DNA of 64,000 nt from Cryptomeria japonica (Eukaryota; Streptophyta; Pinopsida; Cupressales; Cupressaceae): positions 192,597,891-192,661,890 of the forward strand of contig NC_081406.1 in NCBI RefSeq assembly GCF_030272615.1. The letters run 5' to 3'. Under the pieces are notes generated by a model that was not told the origin of the DNA, searched no databases, and worked only from the letters and a program-made list of their open reading frames with translations. Both the position numbers and the translations under genes were made by a program. Below are positions 21,766 to 32,468 of the stretch, in pieces. The stretch's first letter is position 1; each line of letters starts with the position of its first letter.

Positions 21766-23740
21766 AGTAAGGGGTTTTGGTGAAAATATCAATAATTTGT
21801 GTTACGCTAGGACAATATACAAGTTCAACTTAGTCTTGTTGAACCAACTCACGAATGATGTCAATTTGTTTAGTCCTAGCATAAAACACAAGATTTTTAC
21901 TTATCTCTAATTGTCATAAAACAACACCATGTGACTATCTTGAAGATGTTGTCGATGTTGTAACATTCTTCTCAACCAAAAAGCTTGAGAAGAAACATAA
22001 GTAGTATTGTAGTAGCTTTTTATTCAACCTTTGTAGAAAAAAGAGACATAATGGGCTGCTTCTCAAATGTCCAAGAAATGACTACAAAACCAAGACTAAA
22101 TGTATAACCAAAAGTAGACTTTCGATAATCTATTGAGCCTTCCCAATTAGAATCAATATGTCCAACCAACTTACTCTCTTTGGAATGCTAAAAATAAAGA
22201 CCATAATGCATTGTTCCCCTAAGATGCTTGAGAATCCTTTTAGCAATACCCTAATGTGTCCATTAAGCTAGAGACCGAGGTTACTACATATCATCATATC
22301 TGATCTAGTAGTGGTCAAATAAAGAAAACATCCATCTAATTGTTTACAGAGAGTGGGACTTACAATGATAATAATTAGAATTAGACAACTAAACACCAAC
22401 CTCCATAGGTGTGGCCACAAGATTGCAATCCTACATATGAAACCTTTGAAGAAGATCTAAAACATACTTATGTTCATACAAAAATATGCCATCTGCATGC
22501 TACCAAACTTCAAAACCAAGAAAATAATGCATCTATCATAGATCTGTCATTTTAAATTTTGAAACCATTGTTGCTCTATAAATTTAAGAAATAAAGAGGA
22601 ATTATTCTCATTGTATATAAGATCATCCACATATAGAACAATTATTAGAATATCTTCATCCAAATTTCTTATATATAGATTATATAGATTAAAATTAGAC
22701 TGATTTTTTACAAAACCTTTTTGTTGAAAATTAGTGTCAATTTTGGAGTACCATGCTTGGGTTGCTTATTTAAGGACATACAAAGTCTTCTTCAACTTGT
22801 AAACAAAATATTCTTTGGAAGGAAATTCAAAACCTCGAGGTTGAAAAATATACAATTTGTCATCAATATAACCATTCAAAAAGTCATTTTTAATGTCCAT
22901 ATGGTAAACATTCCATCCATTTTGAGTAGCTAAAGACAAGACTAATGTAATAGTATTCATCTTGGCTACAGGAGAATTTTTTTTGGTATAGTCAATACCT
23001 TCTTGTTGAGCGTATCCTTCTACAACTAGTCTAACCTTATATTTATTAATAGTCCCATTAGATTTATATTTAGTTTTAGAAATCCACTTTGTTCCAACAA
23101 AATCCTTACCAGGGGCATCCTGACCAACTCCCAAGTGTCATTTTTCTTAATGTATGTCATTTCACTCTTCATGGCTACAAGTAACTCTTCCTTGACACTC
23201 CCTTTTGCAAAATCTTATAGCTTTCATTTTACATAACATGAGTCATAAGAGATTAGTTAACTTTTCTACAAGACCTTGTAGTCATTTTATCATGATTAGT
23301 ATCTAACATGAGTGATGGGAAATGATTTAAATTCTCATTTCTTCTTTGGTATTTTTTATACTCTCTAGTCTCCACATTTGAGGATGAAGTTTATCCATAA
23401 TCAATGATTTCCAATTCATTAAACACAAGTAAATGGGAGTCCTCTTCACCTACACTGTTTATAGGATGGTTATTTTCCACCAATACAACAATACTATAAT
23501 GTTTTTCATCCAATTTACTAAATAGATTTTCATTAGAATCCATAATTGAGGAACAACAAAAATATATATACCACAAAGTCTCTTCATTACAAATTTATTC
23601 AAACAAGTAAGAAATTGATTTTGAGTATCTTCTACAGTACTATGAATAGATTACTTATGCCAAAATTAAAAATCACAATGACCAAATTTATTACAATAAA
23701 ACATTGGACATGTCTTTTGTCTTTACTAACAAATTAATAT
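21766..23740 (-). pseudogene. pol: Copia pol fragment with internal deletion (copy 1)
   Basis: On the minus strand the order is a gag zinc-knuckle remnant near 23640-23710 (CFYCNKFGHC), short unassigned sequence, the INT-RT linker, RT, and the RNase H tail (DIFTK) at about 21766-21800. The longest open stretch is 22766-23134, with FVGTKWISKTKYKSNGTINK, SPVAKMNTITLVLSLATQNG and YHMDIKNDFLNGYIDDKLYI. It carries the first RT Asp. The YVDD box follows in a broken frame (LIIVLYVDDLIY, near 22630). Protease and integrase are missing between the knuckle and RT. Several stops and frameshifts make it non-functional. No convincing LTR pair was found. Confidence 0.75.
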
Positions 23741-25286
23741 ACTAGGGCCCTTTCATGTTGCTCTTGATCATTGTATACTTTGCAACGGTTGACCTAGAAG
23801 AACTTGTCTCTTTGTGTTGAAATGACACGTCTCTTTAAGATATTTTAAATATCACTAGTCCCTTGAATTTTAAGAAGAGAAAAGTAGGCAATTATTTATT
23901 AGGTGAAGGATAGAGAAGAACATCATTATGTGTATTGATGCATCTACAATTAGAGGAATAGTCTTTGTCTACAATTTTATCTTATACTTGCAAACCTATC
24001 CCAAGCGTAGATCCAATGCAAACTCTAACAGTTTTCATTGAAAAAAATACTTGGCTTTCTAAGCATATATCAATCAAATATACGAATATTCTCCGAAGAT
24101 AACATTCTTCTATCATAAAACTAAATACACTATTTTTTATTCAATTCCTTGCATCCATTTTGAAGTATGAGGCCAGGGCAGCATTAAATAAGAGGGACCC
24201 AAAAGCCTCCCAAGTCAAATCCAAACTAATGACTTTCATTTGATTCGAAAGTCCTTGTTTGAAAATGTTAAACCTTGAGTAGCGTAAAACTCCAATAGGC
24301 CCGTAATTTTACGCTCGTGTTTGAATATGTCAAAGAATTCACGTCCAACCAATTCTCTGACTAAGTTATAAAGTGTAAAATCTGGGACCCTATCAAAAGA
24401 TGTTTAATTTCCAAGTCGATTTGAAATATAATTATATTTAGTTAATTAGTCAATAGGTTATGTTGTGTGGGGTTTTTTCACGTTGGAAATTTATCTTCTA
24501 TTTCATAAAGTGGATTGGAAATCTATCTTGTTATACAGTCTTTTGTGGGACATGCCATCGGTCGAATGTTCACACCATCAAATCTTATCTTCCAAAATCA
24601 AATCATATTTTCATATGTAATTAGAATTTTCTAGTTCATGACATCCTTGTGCACAAACACATTCTATTTATACTTTATGATTGAAATGGACGGTTCACCA
24701 TTTTAACTTTTTTAATCTGCGTTTACATTTTTTTCAAAGATTTTTGTCTTATATTTTTTATCCTATGGGAAATTTAGTAATAAATTGTCAATGTTTCAGT
24801 GGAAATTTAGTAATATATTTTTGAAGTTACACTTAATGAGGTTTTGTCTTATACACAGTGCTCTATGAGTCATAGATTTTGATTTAAGAGAAAAATAATC
24901 TCAATGGTAGAGAAACTTGCTAGCACTCTTGAGTTTTTATGTCATACAAGTATGGCTTGACAAAGAAATTGTCTACACTCCAGGTCATGAGCTTGGAGAA
25001 GAAATTTCTAGCAATGGTTGTTGAGACCATGTGAATGATTTTGGATGTACATAATGAATATCTCCATAATAACATATCTATGCTATACAGATATTTATGT
25101 GAATAATCCCTCCAAATGGGATCTAATGATGTTGAATTGATAAAATACTTAAATATGACTGGAAACTTCTTTAGAAACATGGCATTTCATAAAATACTAT
25201 ATATGACATCACATATAAGTCAAAATCATAATAACTTGTGTGGTTTTCCACAAAATGGAGCATTAATTAAAACACGTAGGTCTTAC
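23741..25286. other. Unidentified part of the duplicated segment
   Basis: AT-rich DNA shared with copy 2. A minus-strand frame at 24920-25180 is partly conserved in copy 2 (FKYFINSTSLDPIWRDYSHK), but I do not recognise it. It may be more of the decayed copia element or unrelated DNA. Confidence 0.45.
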
Positions 25287-25303
25287 AACATATCCACCAT
25301 ATG
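25287..25303. repeat. 17-bp target-site duplication, left (copy 1)
   Basis: AACATATCCACCATATG occurs here and at 28214-28230. Long duplications of this size are typical of LINE-mediated insertion. Confidence 0.9.
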
Positions 25304-25311
25304 GATATGAA

Positions 25312-26865
25312 ATGGACGCTCCCGCTCTCTCCAACGGTCGGTGTTTTGCTGCTCCTAACGACCAGCCTTGGCTCCCGTCGGTGCCTCCTGCCTCCCCTCC
25401 TGTTGATGCTCTTGCGGCTCTTTTGGCTCCTTCCCCTGCTTTGTTTGCCCCTGCACCTGGGCGGTCTCTGCTTGGTGGGGCTCTGGTTGGGTCCTCAGAC
25501 TTGTCGAGCCTTCCTCCTGTCGGTGCCTTCGGCCTTCATGGCTCTGTTCTCCCTCCTCCTGTGCAGCGTTTGGTTGCAGACGGAGGTTTTCTTCCGTCTT
25601 CACCCACACCCTCTGAGCGGGGGTTTCATGCTGGGTCCCCCACGACTGGTGTCTCTGACCCAGTTTTGGTTTTGGATGCCCTTGCTACTGTTGCTAGTGA
25701 TGCTCGAGGTGAAGATGCTCTGTCCAGGCCCTTTGCTGGAAAGTGTAGCTTTGTCCGTGTGGCTAAATCTATTGCCCAACCTTCTAAGGGGGTTCGTCCT
25801 CTTCCTTGTGCCAAGACCTCTCATGTTGTGGTTTGTGGCCATGAGGTTATGGAGAATGTTGACTTCTATCAACGCAACGCTCTGGTCTGCAAATTTACTG
25901 GGTTTTGGCCTTCCCTCCCGAACCTTCATCGCTGGGTGAGTGATTCTTGGAAGCCCCTTGTTTTTAATGGCATTGAGCTTCTCCCTTGTGCTAAGGGGTT
26001 TTTTGTTGCCTCCTTTACCTCTACTCATGATCGTGATTTGATTTTGGGTAAGCTATGGACTTGGGGGGATCACTCCCTCTTTATTAAGCCCTGGACTCCT
26101 TCCTTCAACCCCCTTATGGAATCTCTCTCTGTTTGTCTGGTTTGGGTCCGCCTCCCCAATCTCCCCCTCCATTTTCGGGAACCTTCTTGTTTTGAGGCCA
26201 TCGATAACTCCATTGGCAGCTTCTTGAAGGTTGATGATGCTACGCTCTCCATGGGTCATTCTACCTTTGCTCGCCTATTAATTGATGTTGATAGATCTCT
26301 GGCCCTCCTTAGGGATGTGGTTCTTATGGTTGGGGATAAGCCTTGGACTCAACCACTGGATTATGAGGGCCTCCCTTTTCGCTGTCGAAGGTGCTTCTCA
26401 ATAGGTCACCTTGCTTCTGACTGTTCTCTCTCTCGTCGCAAATGTGTTGCTACTTGGTGGAAGGATTCTATGGAAGACCACTTGACGATTAAGGCTTTAG
26501 ATTCTGTTTTAGTTGATTCATCTCAAGATGAGGTGCCCCTTAATGCTGATGAAGCCCTGGTTGATGTTACTATTGTTGCAGACCCTTCCGCCCCCTTGGT
26601 TCCTACACCCATTGCTCCTACTCCTCACCTTCACTCTGCTCCTGACGATTCTTCTCTTGTTGTTGCTTCGCTGCAACAGCTCGTTGCCGCTTTGCAACAA
26701 CAGTCTGGCAGTGACTCTGCAGGGTCTTCCCCACTTGATTCTTCTTTGAAAGTTCCTAATGATAGTGTTGCCTGGATGGTTGTTTTTCATAGGCGGAAAG
26801 GAAAATCTAACCCCCTTTCCCAAGCCCCCCTTTGTCAAGTTTCGGGTCTTTCTCCCCCCTCTTGA
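25312..26865 (+). CDS. DUF4283 / CCHC zinc-knuckle protein (LINE ORF1-like), 517 aa
   Basis: This is the longest clean reading frame in the window. The N-terminal third (about residues 1-150) is rich in Pro, Ala, Leu and Ser and probably disordered. Residues about 180-300 look like DUF4283: ALVCKFTGFWPSLPNLHRWV, then GFFVASFTSTHDRDLILGKL, then LVWVRLPNLPLHF. Near residues 357-372 is a complete C-x2-C-x4-H-x4-C knuckle, RCRRCFSIGHLASDC. The C-terminus has Gln-rich LQQLVAALQQQSGS. Proteins with this architecture are LINE ORF1 products that bind nucleic acid. The ATG is 9 bases after the target duplication, so the start may be fortuitous. The second copy is broken by several stops, while this one is uninterrupted. 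The frame is GC-rich compared with its surroundings. Expression is unknown. Confidence 0.7.
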   Translation: MDAPALSNGRCFAAPNDQPWLPSVPPASPPVDALAALLAPSPALFAPAPGRSLLGGALVGSSDLSSLPPVGAFGLHGSVLPPPVQRLVADGGFLPSSPTPSERGFHAGSPTTGVSDPVLVLDALATVASDARGEDALSRPFAGKCSFVRVAKSIAQPSKGVRPLPCAKTSHVVVCGHEVMENVDFYQRNALVCKFTGFWPSLPNLHRWVSDSWKPLVFNGIELLPCAKGFFVASFTSTHDRDLILGKLWTWGDHSLFIKPWTPSFNPLMESLSVCLVWVRLPNLPLHFREPSCFEAIDNSIGSFLKVDDATLSMGHSTFARLLIDVDRSLALLRDVVLMVGDKPWTQPLDYEGLPFRCRRCFSIGHLASDCSLSRRKCVATWWKDSMEDHLTIKALDSVLVDSSQDEVPLNADEALVDVTIVADPSAPLVPTPIAPTPHLHSAPDDSSLVVASLQQLVAALQQQSGSDSAGSSPLDSSLKVPNDSVAWMVVFHRRKGKSNPLSQAPLCQVSGLSPPS

Positions 26866-26892
26866 TTTGGGTTGGGTTGTTGATGGTTTGAT

Positions 26893-26897
26893 AGGTT
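26893..26897. repeat. Target duplication AGGTT, left of solo LTR
   Basis: AGGTT here and at 28089-28093; the uninterrupted site is visible in copy 2 as GACAGGTTGGTTTGG near 43280. Confidence 0.88.
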
Positions 26898-28088
26898 TGT
26901 TAGGCCCAATATGGAAAGCTAATGTACTGAGAGGGGAGGGGTGAATCAGTACTTCAAAACTTTTCTTCAACAATAACTTTACTGTTATGCATAAACCGAA
27001 TAGTGCAGTAACATAATATAAAGCTAAAACAAATAAATAACAATCATACATGATTCACTCCATAACACATATATTTTGGTTACGCAGAAACTCTTGGTTA
27101 GAGAGAAAAACTACGGTGGGGATGGTACTCACAACTTCACTACTGCAATAATAAAGCTTGCTCGGTTAGAGCTACATGTTTAGCTATTTCTGATAGCTTA
27201 CCTTGTTAGGAGTATCAAGATCTGTTAGATCTACCTTGCTAAAGGATTTTACAACACTTGATCTAAATGCTGCACCTGGTTAGAGGCTTTACAATTTATA
27301 GACTTGATTAGAGTCTTTTACCCTGTTAAAGGTTTCTCTTACAACTTCAAAATATTACAATAAAATCATTACAAATATCTGCAACTTTACATCTAGAATG
27401 TTATAGCAGATTCTATTTGCTCAGAATAAGATTACCTTGCTTATAGCATACCTCGGTAACCCATACAGTAACTCGGTAAACCCTTCTGTTTACACTATTC
27501 TTTGACTGTTCTTTGAAATCCTTCTCGGTGACCTCTGTGTCTTTGTAACAGTCATAACACTTAGTGCTTTCACATGTCTTGCTTCATATATTTCTATATC
27601 TTCCTTTCTGGCATGCTACAAGTGTATATCTGATCTTAATCCATGTTGTATAAATAGATCTCTTATGTCGGTGATCCATTCAGAGCTTCGATCTTAGAAA
27701 CATGTTTTATCGAATGAATAACCATGCAAAATATTTCATTGGTTAGATAACCTCAAAATCATACACAATCTTTAAGTACAATATCCAATGTGATAACGGT
27801 TCTATGTTCCTTGATCTTGTAACACGTTTCCATATGTATGTCCAGGTTCAATGAATCTGGTAAAACATTTCACTCGGTGTATACGAACTCAGTGTGTCAT
27901 CTTTGCTGCTCGGTAGACATGGAATGATACTCAGTAGAGTGTTCGGTGCATACTGGGCTCTGTGACTACTTTCTTCTATAACCGACTGGACTGTGCATAC
28001 TGACTGAATATTTTGGTAGAGATCACCGACTAGAGTATATAGAATAACTTTGAACATAAAACTAATGGCAACTTGATAAGTAGTAACA
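26898..28088 (-). mobile_element. Solo LTR, 1191 bp
   Basis: It starts TGTTAGGCCC and ends AAGTAGTAACA (TG...CA, with TGTTA/TAACA inverted ends), is flanked by AGGTT on both sides, and is absent from the paired copy. There is no internal coding sequence. Read on the minus strand it contains blocks such as CTAACAAGGTAAG and ends with the C-rich U5 hairpin, resembling the LTR at 47883-49000. This is the usual product of recombination between two LTRs. Because the empty site exists in copy 2, the insertion came after the segmental duplication. Confidence 0.93.
26924..26952 (-). promoter_or_regulatory. U5 hairpin with C-rich loop (minus strand)
   Basis: GTACTGA at 26924-26930 and TCAGTAC at 26946-26952 are perfect inverted repeats around a 15-nt loop which on the minus strand reads TTCACCCCTCCCCTC. 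It lies 26 bp from the LTR 3' end. It is equivalent in position and loop to 5500-5532 and 48960-48984. Confidence 0.55.
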
Positions 28089-28093
28089 AGGTT
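28089..28093. repeat. Target duplication AGGTT, right of solo LTR
   Basis: Matches 26893-26897. Confidence 0.88.
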
Positions 28094-28213
28094 GGTTTGG
28101 CCCGTCCGACTTTATTATTTTGGGGTTTGCACCCCTGCTTGGTCTTTTAATTTTGTTAGCCTTTGACTTTGTAAAGGGTTAGCGCCCTAGTTAACACTAC
28201 TTTTTTAATCAAA

Positions 28214-28230
28214 AACATATCCACCATATG
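28214..28230. repeat. 17-bp target-site duplication, right (copy 1)
   Basis: AACATATCCACCATATG, identical to 25287-25303, directly after the retroposon's TTTTTTAATCAAA end. Confidence 0.9.
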
Positions 28231-29096
28231 TTCATGTTTCTTTGTGGAATCATTTGAATACAAAGCTTGATAACTAACCCTCAGAACGACATAAGAAAGA
28301 GAAAAACAAACTTTTTGTTTGACAATGCAATGCTTATCCTTTGTGATAGTTAATGAAATAATCACAAGCAATTCTCTAACGATTGACATACTTGCAAGGA
28401 CATCTATAAGTATTCTTTGGGTGTTGAGTATATGTATATGTAAGCACCACAACCCCTATTGACCAGTTGGTATAGTCATTCGAGACCAAGATAATGTCTA
28501 CACCAATGTGCTTATTTTTTTAGTCCATAGTTGTAGAACAAATTATGCAGAGGAGCATAAAGATATTATAAGGTTTTCCATTTGAAATCTACATGTAGAC
28601 TTATAGCTTCTTCCAAATGTAGATTCCTCAAATATAGGAGGACATATTTTCCTGCAAGTAGATGTCTCTTCAATATCACTTTTTTTAAGTCTTCTAAAAT
28701 GAAAATGTGCAATTATATGTATGGCTCATGTCTTATTATATAACATTTGAATATTATAAGAAATTATTCTTTCACTACAATTGTTATATAGGCACTATTG
28801 CAATCTTCTATATATTTCACATGTATCAACCTTACACTTCTTTTGACATTATATCTTGTTATGATTGTTGGTATTTTCAATTGAATGCAAACTCTTAGTT
28901 TATTTAGGGATCTATAACCTTGATTTTATTCATTTACATAGTTCTCGTTTCATTTGTTTACTTGAAATTGAATATTGATTGCACATGGGTACAATTATTT
29001 GTTAGGATTGGTGACTTTATTACTACATCATCAAATCCAAAGCCATTGTCATCTTCATTCTATCACCCCACTATATCCTTTTGACTTACAATCTTC
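28231..29096. other. Unidentified right part of the duplicated segment
   Basis: AT-rich DNA shared with 43424-44291. A minus-strand frame (28156-28452) is partly conserved in copy 2 but includes retroposon sequence at its end and has no motif I recognise. Confidence 0.45.
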
Positions 29097-29517
29097 ATCA
29101 TTGTTTCATGCAATCCAAATCTTCCTTTAACTAAGAAAACATATACATAATGTTACTTTCCATTACCTAACAATTAACATGTTACAATTTTGCACATTAA
29201 TTTGATGTAATTCTTTTCCATGGGTTCCATTTATTTTATTTTCTATAAAGGACCAAAGCGAATAAGTGCCCACACAAATTTATTAAAGTCTCTTTATGAT
29301 AAATAATCAAAACATAACAAATCTTTAGCAAAACAACTCTTTGGATTTCATATGAAAGTAATGCTAAGCTTCACAAAAGATTATACATTTTTGTGTGATG
29401 CATGAATTCCAATGCCATCAGTTAGTAAAATCTTTCCGAGTTGGGTGTATCATATAATCAATAATAATATTAGGAAACTTATTAACCTTGGAAAATTCTA
29501 GTAAGTTTTCGTATTTA
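29097..29517. other. Sequence without recognisable feature
   Basis: AT-rich DNA between the duplicated segment and the next LTR. Nothing was recognised. Confidence 0.45.
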
Positions 29518-30699
29518 TGTCAACCCTATTGCAGTAAGTTAAACAATTATTGCAGATTATAAACATACTACCGTAGTAAAATGAAAACAACACTGTGAAA
29601 GATAAAGCATAAGATTATACAACACGCAACATCAATATTTTACGTGGAAAACCCGGTGAAGGGAAAAACCATGATGGGAAACCCTACCCACAATCAGATA
29701 ATAATTTTGCAATAGTATGTGAAAATATTACAGTGGGGATTGCACTTGCAATCAAGCCAACTGCCTAGAGGACACTCCTCAACACAAAAGGGAAATCTCA
29801 TTGAATTACATAATCATCAGACTACAATCCAGAGGAAATGAACTATGGAAATAGCATCTCCTAAGGCTTGGTTACTGTTCCGGTTAAGCACAATTGTCTG
29901 CCCTGCAACACCAAACTCTCCACAACACTTCGCTGAATGATATTTCCTTGTTCGCACGTTTACTTCTCTTTGATAATGCAGACAAAATACCTATATCAAA
30001 ATTACATAAGAATATCTCCTATATATACAAATCATCAACCTTGATAACAAGGTCAGCTAAACCCTCAACCCTCAACTCATAATTACAAAGATTACATTAC
30101 ACAATACAAAGATCGACCACCAGACTAATATTATGTTTTCCATTACATATCATGGACCTAATTCAAATTCCCAAACAATTACATCCACTGAAAATCTTGC
30201 CAAGATCAACCGCAACACGTTACATCAACCGAGAAAAACCCTTAGTGTCAATAACATAGAATACCCTACCGGACCCAAATAGGATCACCAAATCTTCACT
30301 CTAGCCAATATGAAACCACCAAACAATTGGGACATGATCAAGAACACCTTTAGCATGTTAAGAACCATTTCTAGAAGCCACATCAAAACCACTTAACCAT
30401 TTCATCAAATATCATCAACCGGGATGAAGAACATCGATCGGCAATCTAGAACATAATCAATAGCTTCCAGAGCACCAAATCATGAACCAACTAAATATGA
30501 AATACATATAATCATCATGAATATCCTTCCAAAACCAAATCCAATAATCTAAACATACCCAAGCAGAATCTTTGATAACCTCCGCCAAAACCATGTACAG
30601 TTGGAGCAAGTCAACAACCAACTGGAGCAGGTCAACAACTACCTAGAGCAGTGTTGACATCAATGACAACACATAATCAATTATTGCATATTGCCAACA
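29518..30699 (-). mobile_element. 3' LTR of a truncated copia element (about 1.18 kb)
   Basis: The minus-strand start TGTTGGCAATATGC directly follows a polypurine tract, so the right end (30699) is firm. The left end is proposed at TGTCAACCCTATTGC (29518) because the minus strand would then end GGGTTGACA. Typical LTR blocks near that end are ACGTGGAAAACCCGGTGAAG and GTGGGGATTGCACTTGC. No partner LTR exists in the window. The left boundary is uncertain. Confidence 0.7.
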
Positions 30700-30711
30700 A
30701 TCGCCCCCTTA
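30700..30711 (-). other. Polypurine tract
   Basis: The minus strand reads AAGGGGGCGAT immediately before the LTR start TGTTGGC. The roughly 240 bp between here and the stop of pol at 30950 is non-coding 3' region. Confidence 0.8.
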
Positions 30712-30949
30712 AGCATTGATGACAACACTGAATGTGAAAAACATCCAAGTGCCAAAGAATGCCGACAATCTCCAAGAAACTCTCTCCCCCATACTGGAAT
30801 ATGATTTCTATTTTTCACATGGACATCTCTCCCCCTTTGACATGAATGAAAAAGGCGAGATGCCAAGGTATTGAACCAATCAAATAACTACTCCCCTTGA
30901 GTAGTAGCACCATCTCATCAACCCGGATCAGAAGATATTTCTGATAAGC

Positions 30950-31660
30950 TCACCAGATTGATACATCTCTGCATCTCCAAGTCTCTTCCGAAGGGGTGGT
31001 GACCCCCAATTGATTTTTTAGATATTCAAAAGTATCTTTAGGCAATGGTTTTGTTAGAATATCTGCAATATGTTCCTGAGTGGGCACATACACCAATATG
31101 ACTTCCTTTGCATCAACCTTTTCTTTCAAGAAATTATATATTATAGATATGTGTTTTGATTTGGAATAAAATACCAGATTCTTTGACATATCAATATTAG
31201 CTGTATTATCACAGTAAATAAGAATAGGCTCATCATAAATTACCCTTATATCCTTCAAAATTTTCTCCATCCATAAGATCTAAGTACAATTTGTTGCAAC
31301 AACTACATATTCAGCTTCAACAATAGATAATGAAGTGCATGATTGTTTTTTGCTAAGCCATGAGACTAATTTTTTTCCTAGAAAGAATGCACCACCTGTA
31401 GTTCTCTTCTGGTCATCAACATCTCCTACCCAATCTGAGTCTATATAGGCACCTAATCTGAAATCATCATCCTTTGGATACCATAACCCATAATCTGTTT
31501 TTCCTTTCAAATATCTGAATATCCTTTTAACAATAATTTCATGATTTTCTCTTGGATCGGACTGAAATCTAGAAGTAATGCAAACAACATTCATTATATC
31601 TGGAGTGGTCTAAGTTAAGTACAGTAGTCCACCAATCATTGATTTGTATCTAGTTGAGTT
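30950..31660 (-). pseudogene. pol: Copia RNase H, truncated element
   Basis: Two blocks in the same frame are separated by a TAG at about 31277-31279. The upstream block holds AYIDSDWVGDVDDQKRTTGG and LSIVEAEYVVVA; the downstream block holds ILIYCDNTANIDMSKN, SKHISIIYNFLKEKV and EHIADILTKPLPKD. All acidic RNase H positions are visible. The TAG stands between TNCT and ILWMEKIL, where Gln would fit. Confidence 0.88.
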
Positions 31661-31672
31661 CATTGTAATAGA

Positions 31673-32468
31673 TTAATCTTTCTTTGATAGTTTGCAACCG
31701 GTTATCATAGGGGTTCCAACTAGTTTTGAGTTTTCAAGTCCAAATTTATTTAGTAATGCTTTCACATATTTAGGTTGACAAATGAAAATACCTTTATTAG
31801 TCTGAGTGATTTGCAAACCTAGGAAAAATTTCATCTCACCAATCATAGACATTTCAAATTCATTCTTCATGTCATCAGCAAATGTCATGCATACATTTTC
31901 TTCTCTTCCAAAAATGATATCATCAACAAATACTTCAATGATCAATATGTCATCATGCTCAATCTTATAATATAAGTTTCTATCAACATTACCTTTGCTA
32001 AATCCAAGCTTCAAAATGTTTATCAAATCTAGCATACTAGGCTCTAGAGGCTTGTTTCAATCCACATAGGACTTTCCTCAATCTGCAAACCATGTCCTTG
32101 TCCTCTGATAGTGAAAATCCATCAGGTTGCTCAATGCAGACTTCTTCTTCAAGATCTCCATTTAGGAATGCACATTTGACATCTATTTGATATACCTTGT
32201 AGTTCTCGTGTGCAACATAGGCAAGAAATAGTCTTATTGCTTCAATCCTTGCAACCAGAGCATAAGTTTCATCATAATCAATTCCTTCTTGCTATGAGTA
32301 TCCTTTGAAAATCAATCTAGCTTTGTTTCTTACAACCTCTCCTTCTTCATTTAATTTGTTTTTGAATACCCATTTAGTTCCAATAAAATGTTTATCTTTA
32401 GGCCTAGGAATCAATTCCCATGTGTTATCCTTTTCTATCTGATTTAAGACCTCTTCTATTGCTTTCAT
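31673..32468 (-). pseudogene. pol: Copia reverse transcriptase, truncated element
   Basis: The open part (31673-32035) has YYKIEHDDILIIEVFVDDII with the F-V-D-D box, MIGEMKFFLGLQITQTNKGI and NSKLVGTPM. The N-terminal half (32036-32468) is recognisable in other frames (CRLRKVLCGLKQAS; EEEVCIEQPDGF) but broken by stops and a frameshift. Transcription is on the minus strand. Confidence 0.85.

Larger units (their letters stand above)
25304..28213 (+). mobile_element. ORF1-only LINE-type retroposon (copy 1)
   Basis: Flanked by the 17-bp duplication. Without the later solo LTR it is about 1714 bp; the paired copy (41695-43406) is 1712 bp. It consists of 8 bp of leader, one long ORF, and a 3' region with GTTAGCCTTTGACTTTGTAA and a short TTTTTTAATCAAAA end. 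No endonuclease or reverse transcriptase sequence is present, so it must have moved using enzymes from another element. A retrocopy of a DUF4283 host gene is an alternative. Confidence 0.8.
21600..29096. repeat. Segmental duplication, copy 1
   Basis: It matches 37823-44291 in the same orientation from ATTAAACAACTACTGC to GACTTACAATCTTC. Sample stretches in the non-LINE parts differ at roughly 2-3%. Copy 1 has an extra 1191-bp solo LTR (plus 5-bp duplication). It lacks about 155 bp present at 40468-40620 and 32 bp near 38000, and has about 17 bp extra near 23430. No target duplication flanks either copy. Contents: copia pol fragment (minus), unidentified AT-rich DNA, an ORF1-only LINE-type insertion, and unidentified DNA to the right. 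Confidence 0.95.

Noticed and set aside
24920-25180. Gene in the minus-strand frame conserved in both duplicated copies
   Set aside because: Conservation follows from the recent duplication; the frame is changed in copy 2 and has no recognised motif.
25301-25939. Leu-rich frame overlapping the DUF4283 ORF, and minus-strand frames at 25355-27051
   Set aside because: Shadows of the 517-codon ORF; only the ORF's frame has the zinc knuckle and DUF4283 blocks.
21600-29096. Duplicated segment as a Helitron
   Set aside because: The ends do not show TC at one side and CTRR with a hairpin at the other, in either orientation.
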